A DNA stretch of 12,182 nt from positions 1 through 12,182 of the forward strand of contig CAAGIR010000054.1 of assembly GCA_900769975.1 (NCBI GenBank), given 5' to 3'. This DNA is from Spirochaetia bacterium (GTDB taxonomy: Bacteria; Spirochaetota; Spirochaetia; Treponematales; Treponemataceae). The notes below the pieces were generated by a model. That model did no database searches. It was given only the letters and a program-made list of their open reading frames with translations, and was not told where the DNA came from. Below are positions 1 to 5,495 of this stretch, piece by piece (position 1 is the stretch's first letter; the number at the start of each line of letters is the position of its first letter). Position numbers and translations under genes: made by a program.

Positions 1-20
1 GAATTCTGATATAAGTATTC

Positions 21-80
21 ATAGGGATTCTGCCTGTTTAGTTTTATAGAAAAATCAATTATACAGGCTTTTATCCCTAT
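21..80. other. Two-part long hairpin at the left edge
   Basis: ATAGGGAT (21-28) pairs with ATCCCTAT (73-80). Inside it, GCCTGT (32-37) pairs with ACAGGC (63-68). The two helices are separated by a small internal loop (3 nt on one side, 4 on the other) and close a 25-nt AT-rich loop. On the plus strand it is followed by TTTATT. It could be the processed 3' end or terminator structure of a gene ending left of the window, or a small structured repeat. There is no coding potential here. Confidence 0.5.
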
Positions 81-85
81 TTTAT

Positions 86-121
86 TCAATCACACAAAAA
101 AAATGATTGAGCCTTTTTTTT
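86..121 (+). terminator. Possible intrinsic terminator of an upstream gene
   Basis: TCAATCA (86-92) and TGATTGA (104-110) form a 7-bp stem with an A-rich 11-nt loop, followed after GCC by eight T residues (114-121). The stem is AT-rich and is separated from the T tract by three bases, so it is a weak example. Together with the hairpin at 21-80 it may end a plus-strand transcript that enters from the left. Confidence 0.4.
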
Positions 122-135
122 CATTAAAATTTCAC

Positions 136-222
136 ACCGCAGAAAGTTTCAACTTTCGAGGATTGCAATTGCGTTCGCGTCATCGCGAACAGTCCAATAA
201 CAGAGTTTCTGGAGAAACTCTA
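136..222 (+). repeat. 87-bp multi-palindrome repeat, copy 1
   Basis: This element is present again, inverted, at 5261-5347. Aligned by hand, the copies match at 77 of 87 positions with no gaps. It holds a row of palindromes: GAAAGTT-TC-AACTTTC, GCAATTGC, GTTCGCG-TCAT-CGCGAAC and AGAGTTTCT-GG-AGAAACTCT. The last three bases of the element supply the stop codon (TAG on the minus strand, 220-222) of the broken rsgA. Its structure recalls short dispersed palindromic elements such as REP or MITE-like repeats, but no known family was recognised. Confidence 0.85.
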
Positions 223-757
223 AGATAAATCAAATTTCAATTGCTTTATGTGTTTTGCAATTTGTTTACGTTTTTCTTTACCCCAGTTGTTTTCTTCGGT
301 TAGTTTTTCATACATTTGCCAGCGTTCCCATTTTAATGTTCCGTCTTGTAAAGCAGCGAGTACGGCACAGCCAGGTTCTGTTTTGTGAGAACAGTCATTA
401 AATTTACATTGAGAAAACAGATTTGTGATATCGCTGAAAGTTTGGTCCAGTCCTTCGTCCATTTCCATAATGCCAATTTCTCGAAGACCTGGTGTATCCA
501 TAATCCAGGCACCGTTTTGCAGCTGAAACATCTGGCGGTAATAAGTCTGCTTTTGACAGTACGACTACTGGTTTGGCTCCTGTTTGCAAAGTGATGGAAA
601 CATAGCGTGCAATTCTGTTTTCGTTGAAATTTTGATTTAACGACGTAACTATAAAGACATAATCAAAATTTGCAACTAAAACTTCTTGTAAAAGATTTTT
701 TACATAACCTTCTGCATGACCGCTTCTGTTTGGTCGTTTAAAAACTGTTGTGCAAAG
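220..757 (-). pseudogene. rsgA: Broken rsgA (ribosome-assembly GTPase), P-loop deleted
   Basis: This is the remnant of the circularly permuted GTPase that helps mature the 30S ribosomal subunit. Reading from 757 downwards, one frame gives RsgA-like sequence including NFDYVFIVTSLNQNF and the G4-type motif VVVLSKADLL (ending near 539). The frame is then lost. The match resumes in another frame with NGAWIMDTPGLREIG, which contains the G3 motif DTPG, and continues to the C-terminal zinc site C-x4-C-x-H-x5-C (CKFNDCSHKTEPGC) and a basic tail. In this family the G1 P-loop and G2 switch lie between G4 and G3, so the join near 530-545 has removed them, roughly 80-90 residues. An in-frame TGA at 758-760 and absence of recognisable N-terminal OB-fold sequence show that the 5' part is gone too. 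It cannot bind GTP normally. An intact copy is expected elsewhere if the function is kept. Confidence 0.85.
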
Positions 758-830
758 TCATAATGTTAAAACGACTTCCTGTGCGGCTCCGCTATTTGAG
801 AAAATTCATAAGGATAAGGGTGTTTTAGTT

Positions 831-1000
831 TAAAGAAGCGGATTGAGATTGTGACATAGTGGTGGATTGTGATAGAGATGGATTGTTGAGGTGGATTTTG
901 TGGAGGGTTTAAGGTGCAACGGCGTACCGAGCGTGGAGCCATAGCACGTAGTGCTAGCCCGTAGGGCTGAACGTGAGTGAATGGCGGAAGGCGACTGGGT
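831..1000. repeat. Intergenic hairpin island 1 with GGATT repeats
   Basis: The gap between the rsgA remnant and ndk (758-1038) has no credible gene. Its left part repeats GGATT (840, 864, 880, 893) in a G-rich, C-poor strand. Its right part is a chain of small hairpins: TAGCAC-GTA-GTGCTA (942-956) directly followed by AGCCC-GTA-GGGCT (956-968), with GGCGTACC just before (921-928). The GTA triloop is reused in the islands near 5060 and 10105. The minus-strand open frame across this stretch is a by-product of the repeats. Confidence 0.55.
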
Positions 1001-1038
1001 ATGTGATGGCTTGCTGAAATTATCAAAAAAAAATACTG

Positions 1039-1067
1039 TTGAAAATAATTAAGGCATAATATATAAT
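1039..1067 (+). promoter_or_regulatory. Sigma-70-type promoter of ndk
   Basis: TTGAAA (1039-1044) and a perfect TATAAT (1062-1067) are separated by 17 bp. The expected transcription start, about 7 nt past the -10 box, falls on the ATG of ndk at 1074. No Shine-Dalgarno sequence sits at a useful distance. The geometry therefore predicts a leaderless ndk transcript. The region is AT-rich, so chance matches are possible. Confidence 0.55.
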
Positions 1068-1073
1068 AAAATT

Positions 1074-1517
1074 ATGAGTAGATGTTTTGCAATGTTAAAG
1101 CCAGGCGTGGTAAATAGGCGTCTGGTAGGCGAGGTAATTTCTCGTCTTGAAAAGAAAGGTTTGAAAATTGTTGGGTTGAAACTTGTTCATCCATCAAAAG
1201 AATTGGCAAGTGCGCATTATGCTGAACATGAAGGTAAACCTTTTTATGGGGAATTGGTTGATTATTTGAGTTCTGGTCCTGTTGTTGCTATGGTTTTGCA
1301 GGCTGATGATTGTGTTTTATTGACTAGAAAACTGGTGGGTAAAACGAAGCCTTCTGAAGCGGAACCTGGTACTATTCGCGGGGATTATTGTACTCATACA
1401 AATCGTAATATCATTCATGCTTCTGACAGTGATGAAAGTGCCGAACGCGAAATTAAACTGTGGTTTAAGGATGAAGAAATTTTTGACTGGCAGGATTGTG
1501 AAGCTGGTTGTTATTAA
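1074..1517 (+). CDS. ndk: Nucleoside diphosphate kinase
   Basis: Transfers the terminal phosphate of ATP to other nucleoside diphosphates through a phosphohistidine, balancing cytoplasmic NTP and dNTP pools. The 147-residue product has the usual family length and one domain. The N-terminal strand carries FAMLKP (lysine 9), the loop TIRGDYCTH (100-108) carries the nucleotide-binding arginine, and NIIHASDS (112-119) carries the catalytic His115. The usual glycine after this histidine is alanine here, a mild variant. The start at 1074 matches the family N terminus (charged or polar residues, then FAMLKP). There is no ribosome binding site at normal spacing, and the promoter at 1039-1067 would start transcription at or next to the ATG. 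A hairpin follows the gene, then gpsA after 120 bp. Confidence 0.95.
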   Translation: MSRCFAMLKPGVVNRRLVGEVISRLEKKGLKIVGLKLVHPSKELASAHYAEHEGKPFYGELVDYLSSGPVVAMVLQADDCVLLTRKLVGKTKPSEAEPGTIRGDYCTHTNRNIIHASDSDESAEREIKLWFKDEEIFDWQDCEAGCY

Positions 1518-1547
1518 TTAATTTTTAAATCGATGTAATTTTTTTTT

Positions 1548-1577
1548 AAAGTCAACTTATTTTGTTAAGTTGGCTTT
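1548..1577 (+). terminator. Hairpin after ndk, possible terminator
   Basis: AAAGTCAACTTA (1548-1559) pairs with TAAGTTGGCTTT (1566-1577), one G-U pair, with a 6-nt loop. The right arm ends in TTT followed by AAATTTAAGG rather than a clean T run; the long T tract lies 5' of the stem. It may attenuate or end the ndk transcript, or protect its 3' end. It is not a textbook terminator. Confidence 0.4.
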
Positions 1578-1637
1578 AAATTTAAGGTTTGAAGTTGTTT
1601 GAAATGGCTTCTTTCTTATTTTTGAGGTTTTTTATTT

Positions 1638-2687
1638 ATGGATAGTAAATCTGTAGGTGTAATTGGTGGCGGTGCTTGGGGTACTGGTTTGGCTCAGGCT
1701 TTGGCTCGTGGTAATCATAAAGTTCAGATTTGGGCTTTGGAAGATGATGTTGTTTCTTCTATTAATAATGAGCATGAAAATAAACGTTACCTGGCTGGTT
1801 ATAAACTTTGTGATTCTATTTCCTGTTCTAATGATATTTGTGAAGTGGCTAAAGATAAGGAGTTTTTGATTATTGCTTCTCCTTCGATTTTTTTGACTAA
1901 AACACTTGAAAAAATTGTGAATGTTCCGAATATTGCTGACTGTTCCACTGTTATAACTGCTGTGACTAAAGGTTTTGTTCCTTCTGAATCTGGTCCTAAA
2001 TTAATTTTGGAAACTATGGAAGAAGTTCTTCCTGAAATATATAAAGATTGTACTGTTTATGTTGCGGGTCCTTCGCATGCTGAAGAAGTGGCGATGGGTA
2101 AACTGACAGGTCTTGTTGCGGCTTCTTTAAATCCTAAAAATTCTATTAAGGTGCGGGAACTTTTGAAGGTGCCTGGCCTTATGGTTTATTCTAGTTTTGA
2201 TGTGATTGGCGTGCAGATTTGTGCGGCTGCTAAAAATGTTATTGCCTGTATTTATGGGGCGCTTGATGCTCTGGCTGAAACTTCTTCTGACTTTGGTGAT
2301 AATACTGAAAGTCTTGTTATGGCCGCGGGGCTTAATGAAATTCAGACTTTGGGATTTGCTATGGGTGCCACTCATGCCGAAACTTTTACTTCTATTTCTG
2401 GTGTGGGCGATTTGGATGTGACTTGTAAGTCGAAATACGGGCGAAACAGAAGGTTCGGGCAGGATTTGATTAAAACTGATATGCTTTCTAAGTTTTCTGG
2501 CATTGATGATTTGATTGCTAATGTGGGAAAAATCGGTTATCTGCCTGAAGGTGCTATTGCATGTAAATATGTTCATGAAATTTCTATGAAAAAGGATTTG
2601 AAATTGCCTCTTTGTAACAGTTTGTTCAAAATCTTAAATAAGGAATGTTCTGTTGAAGAGATTCTTTCTGGTTTGAAAAACATTTAG
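1638..2687 (+). CDS. gpsA: Glycerol-3-phosphate dehydrogenase [NAD(P)+]
   Basis: Reduces dihydroxyacetone phosphate to sn-glycerol 3-phosphate with NAD(P)H in the cytoplasm, supplying the backbone for phospholipids. The 349 residues are close to the usual length of 330-350. The Rossmann fold opens with VGVIGGGAWGTGLA (GxGxxG at residues 10-15), followed by IITAxTKGF-like AVTKGF (108-113) and VAGPSHAEEVAMG (142-154). The catalytic lysine lies in AAAKNVIA (Lys199). The C-terminal substrate-binding half has FGDNTES (219-225), SGVGDL (254-259) and the phosphate-binding GRNRRFG (268-274). GAGG-like GAGG/AGG bases at 1624-1627 lie 10 nt before the ATG. The gene follows ndk by 120 bp and precedes ffh by 121 bp, same strand; there is no sign of damage. 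Confidence 0.96.
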   Translation: MDSKSVGVIGGGAWGTGLAQALARGNHKVQIWALEDDVVSSINNEHENKRYLAGYKLCDSISCSNDICEVAKDKEFLIIASPSIFLTKTLEKIVNVPNIADCSTVITAVTKGFVPSESGPKLILETMEEVLPEIYKDCTVYVAGPSHAEEVAMGKLTGLVAASLNPKNSIKVRELLKVPGLMVYSSFDVIGVQICAAAKNVIACIYGALDALAETSSDFGDNTESLVMAAGLNEIQTLGFAMGATHAETFTSISGVGDLDVTCKSKYGRNRRFGQDLIKTDMLSKFSGIDDLIANVGKIGYLPEGAIACKYVHEISMKKDLKLPLCNSLFKILNKECSVEEILSGLKNI

Positions 2688-2689
2688 TG

Positions 2690-2761
2690 TAAAGCGGATT
2701 TTTAATATAAGGCGAATTTGTAACAAAAAGTGAATTTGTGGCATAAAGCGAATTTTACGAT
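2690..2761 (+). repeat. Degenerate tandem repeat between gpsA and ffh
   Basis: Four units of 17-19 bp follow one another: 2690-2707, 2708-2724, 2725-2743 and 2744-2761. They share the pattern TAAAGCGAATTTG plus a few variable bases. Each unit contains a stop-rich TAA, so it is not coding. It fills most of the gap before the ffh ribosome binding site. It could come from slippage, or it could be a series of protein-binding sites upstream of ffh. Confidence 0.6.
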
Positions 2762-2808
2762 TTTATTTTTGATTGAGTTATTTTAAAGTTTTATAAAGGA
2801 TACGGAAA

Positions 2809-4233
2809 ATGCTTGAAAAAATTACTGGAACTTTTAGCGGTATTATTAAAAAAATTAGTGGAAAATCTACTATTACAGAAAAAAATATTGAAGATGCTGT
2901 TGAAGAAATAAAAATGGCTCTGCTTGAAGCGGATGTTAATCTTCGTGTTGTTCGTCGCTTTGTAAATTCGACTATTGAAGAAGCTAAGGGTGAAAAAGTT
3001 TTAAAGGCTGTTAATCCTGGCCAGCAGTTTACGAAAATTATTTACGATAAAATGGTTTCTATGCTGGGTGATTCAAAACAGGATTTGCATTTGAAAGGTC
3101 CTGATACTCAGTCTGTGATTTTAATGCTTGGTTTGCAGGGTGCTGGTAAAACTACTGCGGCTCACAAACTTGCGGCTAAACTTTTAAAAGAGGGCAGAAA
3201 ACCTTTGCTTGCGGCATGTGATTTGGTGCGTCCTGCTGCGGTGGAACAGCTTTCTCAACTGGGGCAGAAAATTGGGGTGCCTGTTTATAAGGAAAATTCC
3301 AAAGATGCTGTAAAAAATGCAAAGGATGCTGTTGATTTTGCCAGGAAAAACGGTTTTGACTCTATCATCATAGATACTGCTGGTCGTTTGCAGATTGATG
3401 AAGAAATGATGGCAGAACTTGTAAAAATCAAGAAAGTGACTGAACCTGTGGAAGTGCTTCTTGTTGCTGATTCTATGACTGGTCAGAATGCTGTTGATAT
3501 TGCAAAATCTTTTGATGAGCAGCTTGGTCTTACTGGCGTTATTTTAACTAAATTCGATTCTGATGCTCGTGGTGGTGCGGCTCTTTCTTTAAAAACTATT
3601 ACTGGTAAACCGATTTTATTTATTGGTACTGGTGAAAAAACTGAAGATTTTGAGATTTTCCATCCTGAACGTATTGCAAGCAGAATTCTGGGTATGGGCG
3701 ATGTTGTTTCCCTCGTTGAAAAAGCTCAAGAAACTGTGGATGCTGAGGAAGCTTTAAAACTGCAGAAAAAGATGGCGCGTAATGAATTTACGCTGCAGGA
3801 TATGCTTGAACAGTTCAGGTCTCTTAAAAAAATGGGAAATATTCAGTCGATTATTGATATGATTCCTGGTATGAGTGGTGTGGATGCTTCGCAAATGGAT
3901 ATGAGCAGCATGAAGAAAAATGAAGCGATTATTCAGAGTATGACTTATAAAGAGCGTCTTAATCATTTGATTATTGGTCCGAGCCGACGCAAGCGTATTG
4001 CAAAAGGTTCTGGTACTTCTGTTGCCGAAGTGAATAAGCTTATAAAACAATTTGAAAAAACTAAACTGATGATGAAAAAAGTGTCACGTAACAGGGGTAT
4101 GCAAGGCAAAATGATGAATCAGTTGGGTATGAGTCCTGATATGATGAACGGTTTGGGCGGCATGGATGCCAGTGCTTTAAAAGGCATGGATATGAAAAAG
4201 CTTCAGGAAATGGCAAAAAAGATGAAATTTTAA
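2809..4233 (+). CDS. ffh: Signal recognition particle protein (SRP54)
   Basis: GTPase of the signal recognition particle. It binds 4.5S RNA and hydrophobic signal sequences on translating ribosomes and docks with FtsY at the membrane. The 474 residues show the full domain order: helical N domain (about 1-100), G domain with the P-loop GLQGAGKTTAAHK (108-120), DTAGR (189-193), TKFD (247-250) and the GTGEK loop (273-277), then a methionine-rich M domain (about 320-474). The M domain carries the RNA-binding helix turn SRRKRIAKGSG (392-402). Methionine-rich stretches around 425-472 form the signal-binding groove and flexible tail. AAAGGA (2795-2800) lies 8 nt before the ATG, a good ribosome binding site that fixes the start. 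It is an essential core gene with nothing missing. Confidence 0.97.
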   Translation: MLEKITGTFSGIIKKISGKSTITEKNIEDAVEEIKMALLEADVNLRVVRRFVNSTIEEAKGEKVLKAVNPGQQFTKIIYDKMVSMLGDSKQDLHLKGPDTQSVILMLGLQGAGKTTAAHKLAAKLLKEGRKPLLAACDLVRPAAVEQLSQLGQKIGVPVYKENSKDAVKNAKDAVDFARKNGFDSIIIDTAGRLQIDEEMMAELVKIKKVTEPVEVLLVADSMTGQNAVDIAKSFDEQLGLTGVILTKFDSDARGGAALSLKTITGKPILFIGTGEKTEDFEIFHPERIASRILGMGDVVSLVEKAQETVDAEEALKLQKKMARNEFTLQDMLEQFRSLKKMGNIQSIIDMIPGMSGVDASQMDMSSMKKNEAIIQSMTYKERLNHLIIGPSRRKRIAKGSGTSVAEVNKLIKQFEKTKLMMKKVSRNRGMQGKMMNQLGMSPDMMNGLGGMDASALKGMDMKKLQEMAKKMKF

Positions 4234-4287
4234 GCACGTTTTTGGGGTGGTGCGTAAAATAAATTGTCGGTGCATTGTAATGCCAAG

Positions 4288-5016
4288 TTATGGGACGTTT
4301 ATTACCGAAGCGCTGCGTCCGTCGTTGGTGTAGATTTTTTGAGGATTTGTGTTGTCCAATACTGGCGTGAGTCCTATGTAATAATTATAATAATATTTTC
4401 CTTTTGGCAGGGGTAACTCCAGTTCGTAGATTCCTGGTGTTGTTTCTGTCATTTCGTATATCCAGGGATCCCAGTTTGTGAATGTTCCTGCAAGATTGAT
4501 TTGCTGTCCTGTTTCTCCTTTGTATATGAAATGAACTGTGTTTTTTTGTTTTATTTGTGTTTCCTGTTTGATGCTGTTTGGATCTTCCACTTTTGAAAAA
4601 TATAAATTAACGCTTTGGTCGTATTCTTTTTGTGGATTTAGAGGATCTGTTGTCCATAATCCGTCTATTACGAGTCTGTATTTTAATTCTGTTGATTTGT
4701 GTTGTCTTTTGTAGCAGTAAAACAAATGTTTTCTGGTAACGGTTCCGTTTTCATCGGTGTTTGTTAAAAGTTTAAACGGATGGATTATGTTGTAATTTTC
4801 AAAATCGAAGGCAATGCCTACATAGCGATGGTTTGGATCGCATGTAAAAATGATATAATCATCTGTGATTACTGGTGGCTGCGGTTTTTCTATTTCGTGT
4901 AAAAGGGTGTCTAATTCATAATTCTGATAGTTTATCTGTTCGGCTGCAAATAATGCACCTGTCATTCCTATTCCGAAGATGATGAGACCGATAATTAATA
5001 TGATTAACTTTTTCAT
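4288..5016 (-). CDS. Exported protein with two E-set/CBM48-like (glycogen-binding) modules
   Basis: A 242-residue protein. Residues 1-25 form a signal peptide or anchor (MKKL, a long hydrophobic run, then ALFAAEQ), so it acts outside the cytoplasm. Module 2 (about 160-242) resembles the glycogen-binding early-set fold: VHFIYKG, INLAGTFTNWDPW, GIYELELPLPKGKYYYNY and a final DNTNPQKIYTNDG. Module 1 (about 50-145) has the same plan in diverged form: YIIFTCD, VGIAFDFENY, YRLVIDGLW, DPLNPQKEYD. The frame is open to 5232, but the residues upstream of Met73 of that longer frame derive from the hairpin island and are not protein-like, so the start at 5016 is chosen. No Shine-Dalgarno sequence precedes this ATG. 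No catalytic domain is attached, so a binding or scaffold role is more likely than an enzyme. It converges with ffh, 54 bp away. Confidence 0.75.
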   Translation of the reverse strand: MKKLIILIIGLIIFGIGMTGALFAAEQINYQNYELDTLLHEIEKPQPPVITDDYIIFTCDPNHRYVGIAFDFENYNIIHPFKLLTNTDENGTVTRKHLFYCYKRQHKSTELKYRLVIDGLWTTDPLNPQKEYDQSVNLYFSKVEDPNSIKQETQIKQKNTVHFIYKGETGQQINLAGTFTNWDPWIYEMTETTPGIYELELPLPKGKYYYNYYIGLTPVLDNTNPQKIYTNDGRSASVINVP

Positions 5017-5060
5017 ATTGTGTTTATCGGGGGGAAATGATGATGGGTTTAGTGTTTTCT

Positions 5061-5165
5061 TTGCGTGAGCGCTGGGAGCACCTGCGTAGCAGTTCCGGAG
5101 CAAAGCGTAGGAATGAGCGGTAGCGAAGTGCGTACATAGCGACCCGAAATGAAATGAGGGGCACG
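5061..5165. repeat. Intergenic hairpin island 2
   Basis: A locally GC-rich stretch just 5' of the minus-strand CBM48-like gene. It contains CTGC-GTA-GCAG (5082-5092), TTCC...GGAA (5093-5113) and repeated CGTA or GGTA cores (AGCGTAGG, GCGGTAGC, TGCGTACA). It shares the GTA triloop and general look with the islands near 942 and 10105 but is not a simple copy of either. It probably lies in or just upstream of the 5' leader of the minus-strand gene. Confidence 0.55.
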
Positions 5166-5260
5166 CCAGGATAAATATTTTCTTTATTATATAAAAAAAA
5201 GTTTTAAGTCGGTTGTGAAAAATTCCGTTCATATATGTAGATATTTATAAAAACTTTTTT

Positions 5261-5347
5261 TAGAGTTTCTGGCGAAACTCTGTTATTAAATTGTTCGCGA
5301 GAACGCGAATGCAATTGCAATCCTCAAAAGTTGAAACTTTCTGCGGT
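5261..5347 (-). repeat. 87-bp multi-palindrome repeat, copy 2 (inverted)
   Basis: Reverse complement of copy 1 at 136-222, same length, ten substitutions. The arms of the palindromes are mostly kept. Three of the ten changes fall in the inner bases of AGAGTTTC...GAAACTCT, and two fall in the loop of the GCG hairpin. It lies between the 5' ends of the CBM48-like gene and the large TPR gene, which are transcribed away from it. The remaining stretch to the TPR gene (5348-5460) shows nothing recognisable apart from a lone TATAAT at 5435-5440 without a good -35 box. Confidence 0.85.
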
Positions 5348-5460
5348 ATGCAATTTTAAAGAACGTATTATTAACGGGTGTGCGGTTTTGGTCTATGCTT
5401 TCGTGACTGGGAGTTTATGTAAAAGGGTAGTGTTTATAATGCGTTTGGATTAATTTGCTA

Positions 5461-5489
5461 TTGTATTTAAAGGGTGTGTGGGGTAAAAT
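5461..5489 (+). promoter_or_regulatory. Possible promoter of the TPR gene
   Basis: TTGTAT (5461-5466) and TAAAAT (5484-5489) are separated by 17 bp. The -10 box ends 6 nt before the ATG at 5496, exactly as at ndk. No Shine-Dalgarno sequence lies at a useful distance, although G-rich bases occur at 5471-5483. The -35 match is moderate, so this rests largely on the shared geometry. It predicts a leaderless transcript for the TPR-kinase pair. Confidence 0.35.
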
Positions 5490-5495
5490 TAGATT

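Noticed and set aside
766..1026. Minus-strand open frame of 86 codons before ndk
   Set aside because: Made of intergenic hairpin repeats, His/Pro/Arg-rich with no family resemblance.
2127..2576. Minus-strand 149-codon frame inside gpsA
   Set aside because: Shadow of gpsA; composition follows the opposite strand and there is no start signal.
4269..4284. GCATT-GT-AATGC as a terminator between ffh and the convergent gene
   Set aside because: The perfect stem would leave a two-base loop, only four pairs are realistic, and no T tract follows.
5017..5232. N-terminal extension of the CBM48-like protein
   Set aside because: The extra 72 residues come from the hairpin island, precede a normal signal peptide and would bury it inside the protein.
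5435..5440. TATAAT as the promoter of the TPR gene
   Set aside because: The bases 17 bp upstream (AGTTTA) are a poor -35 box, so it was not annotated, though it remains a rival to the leaderless promoter.
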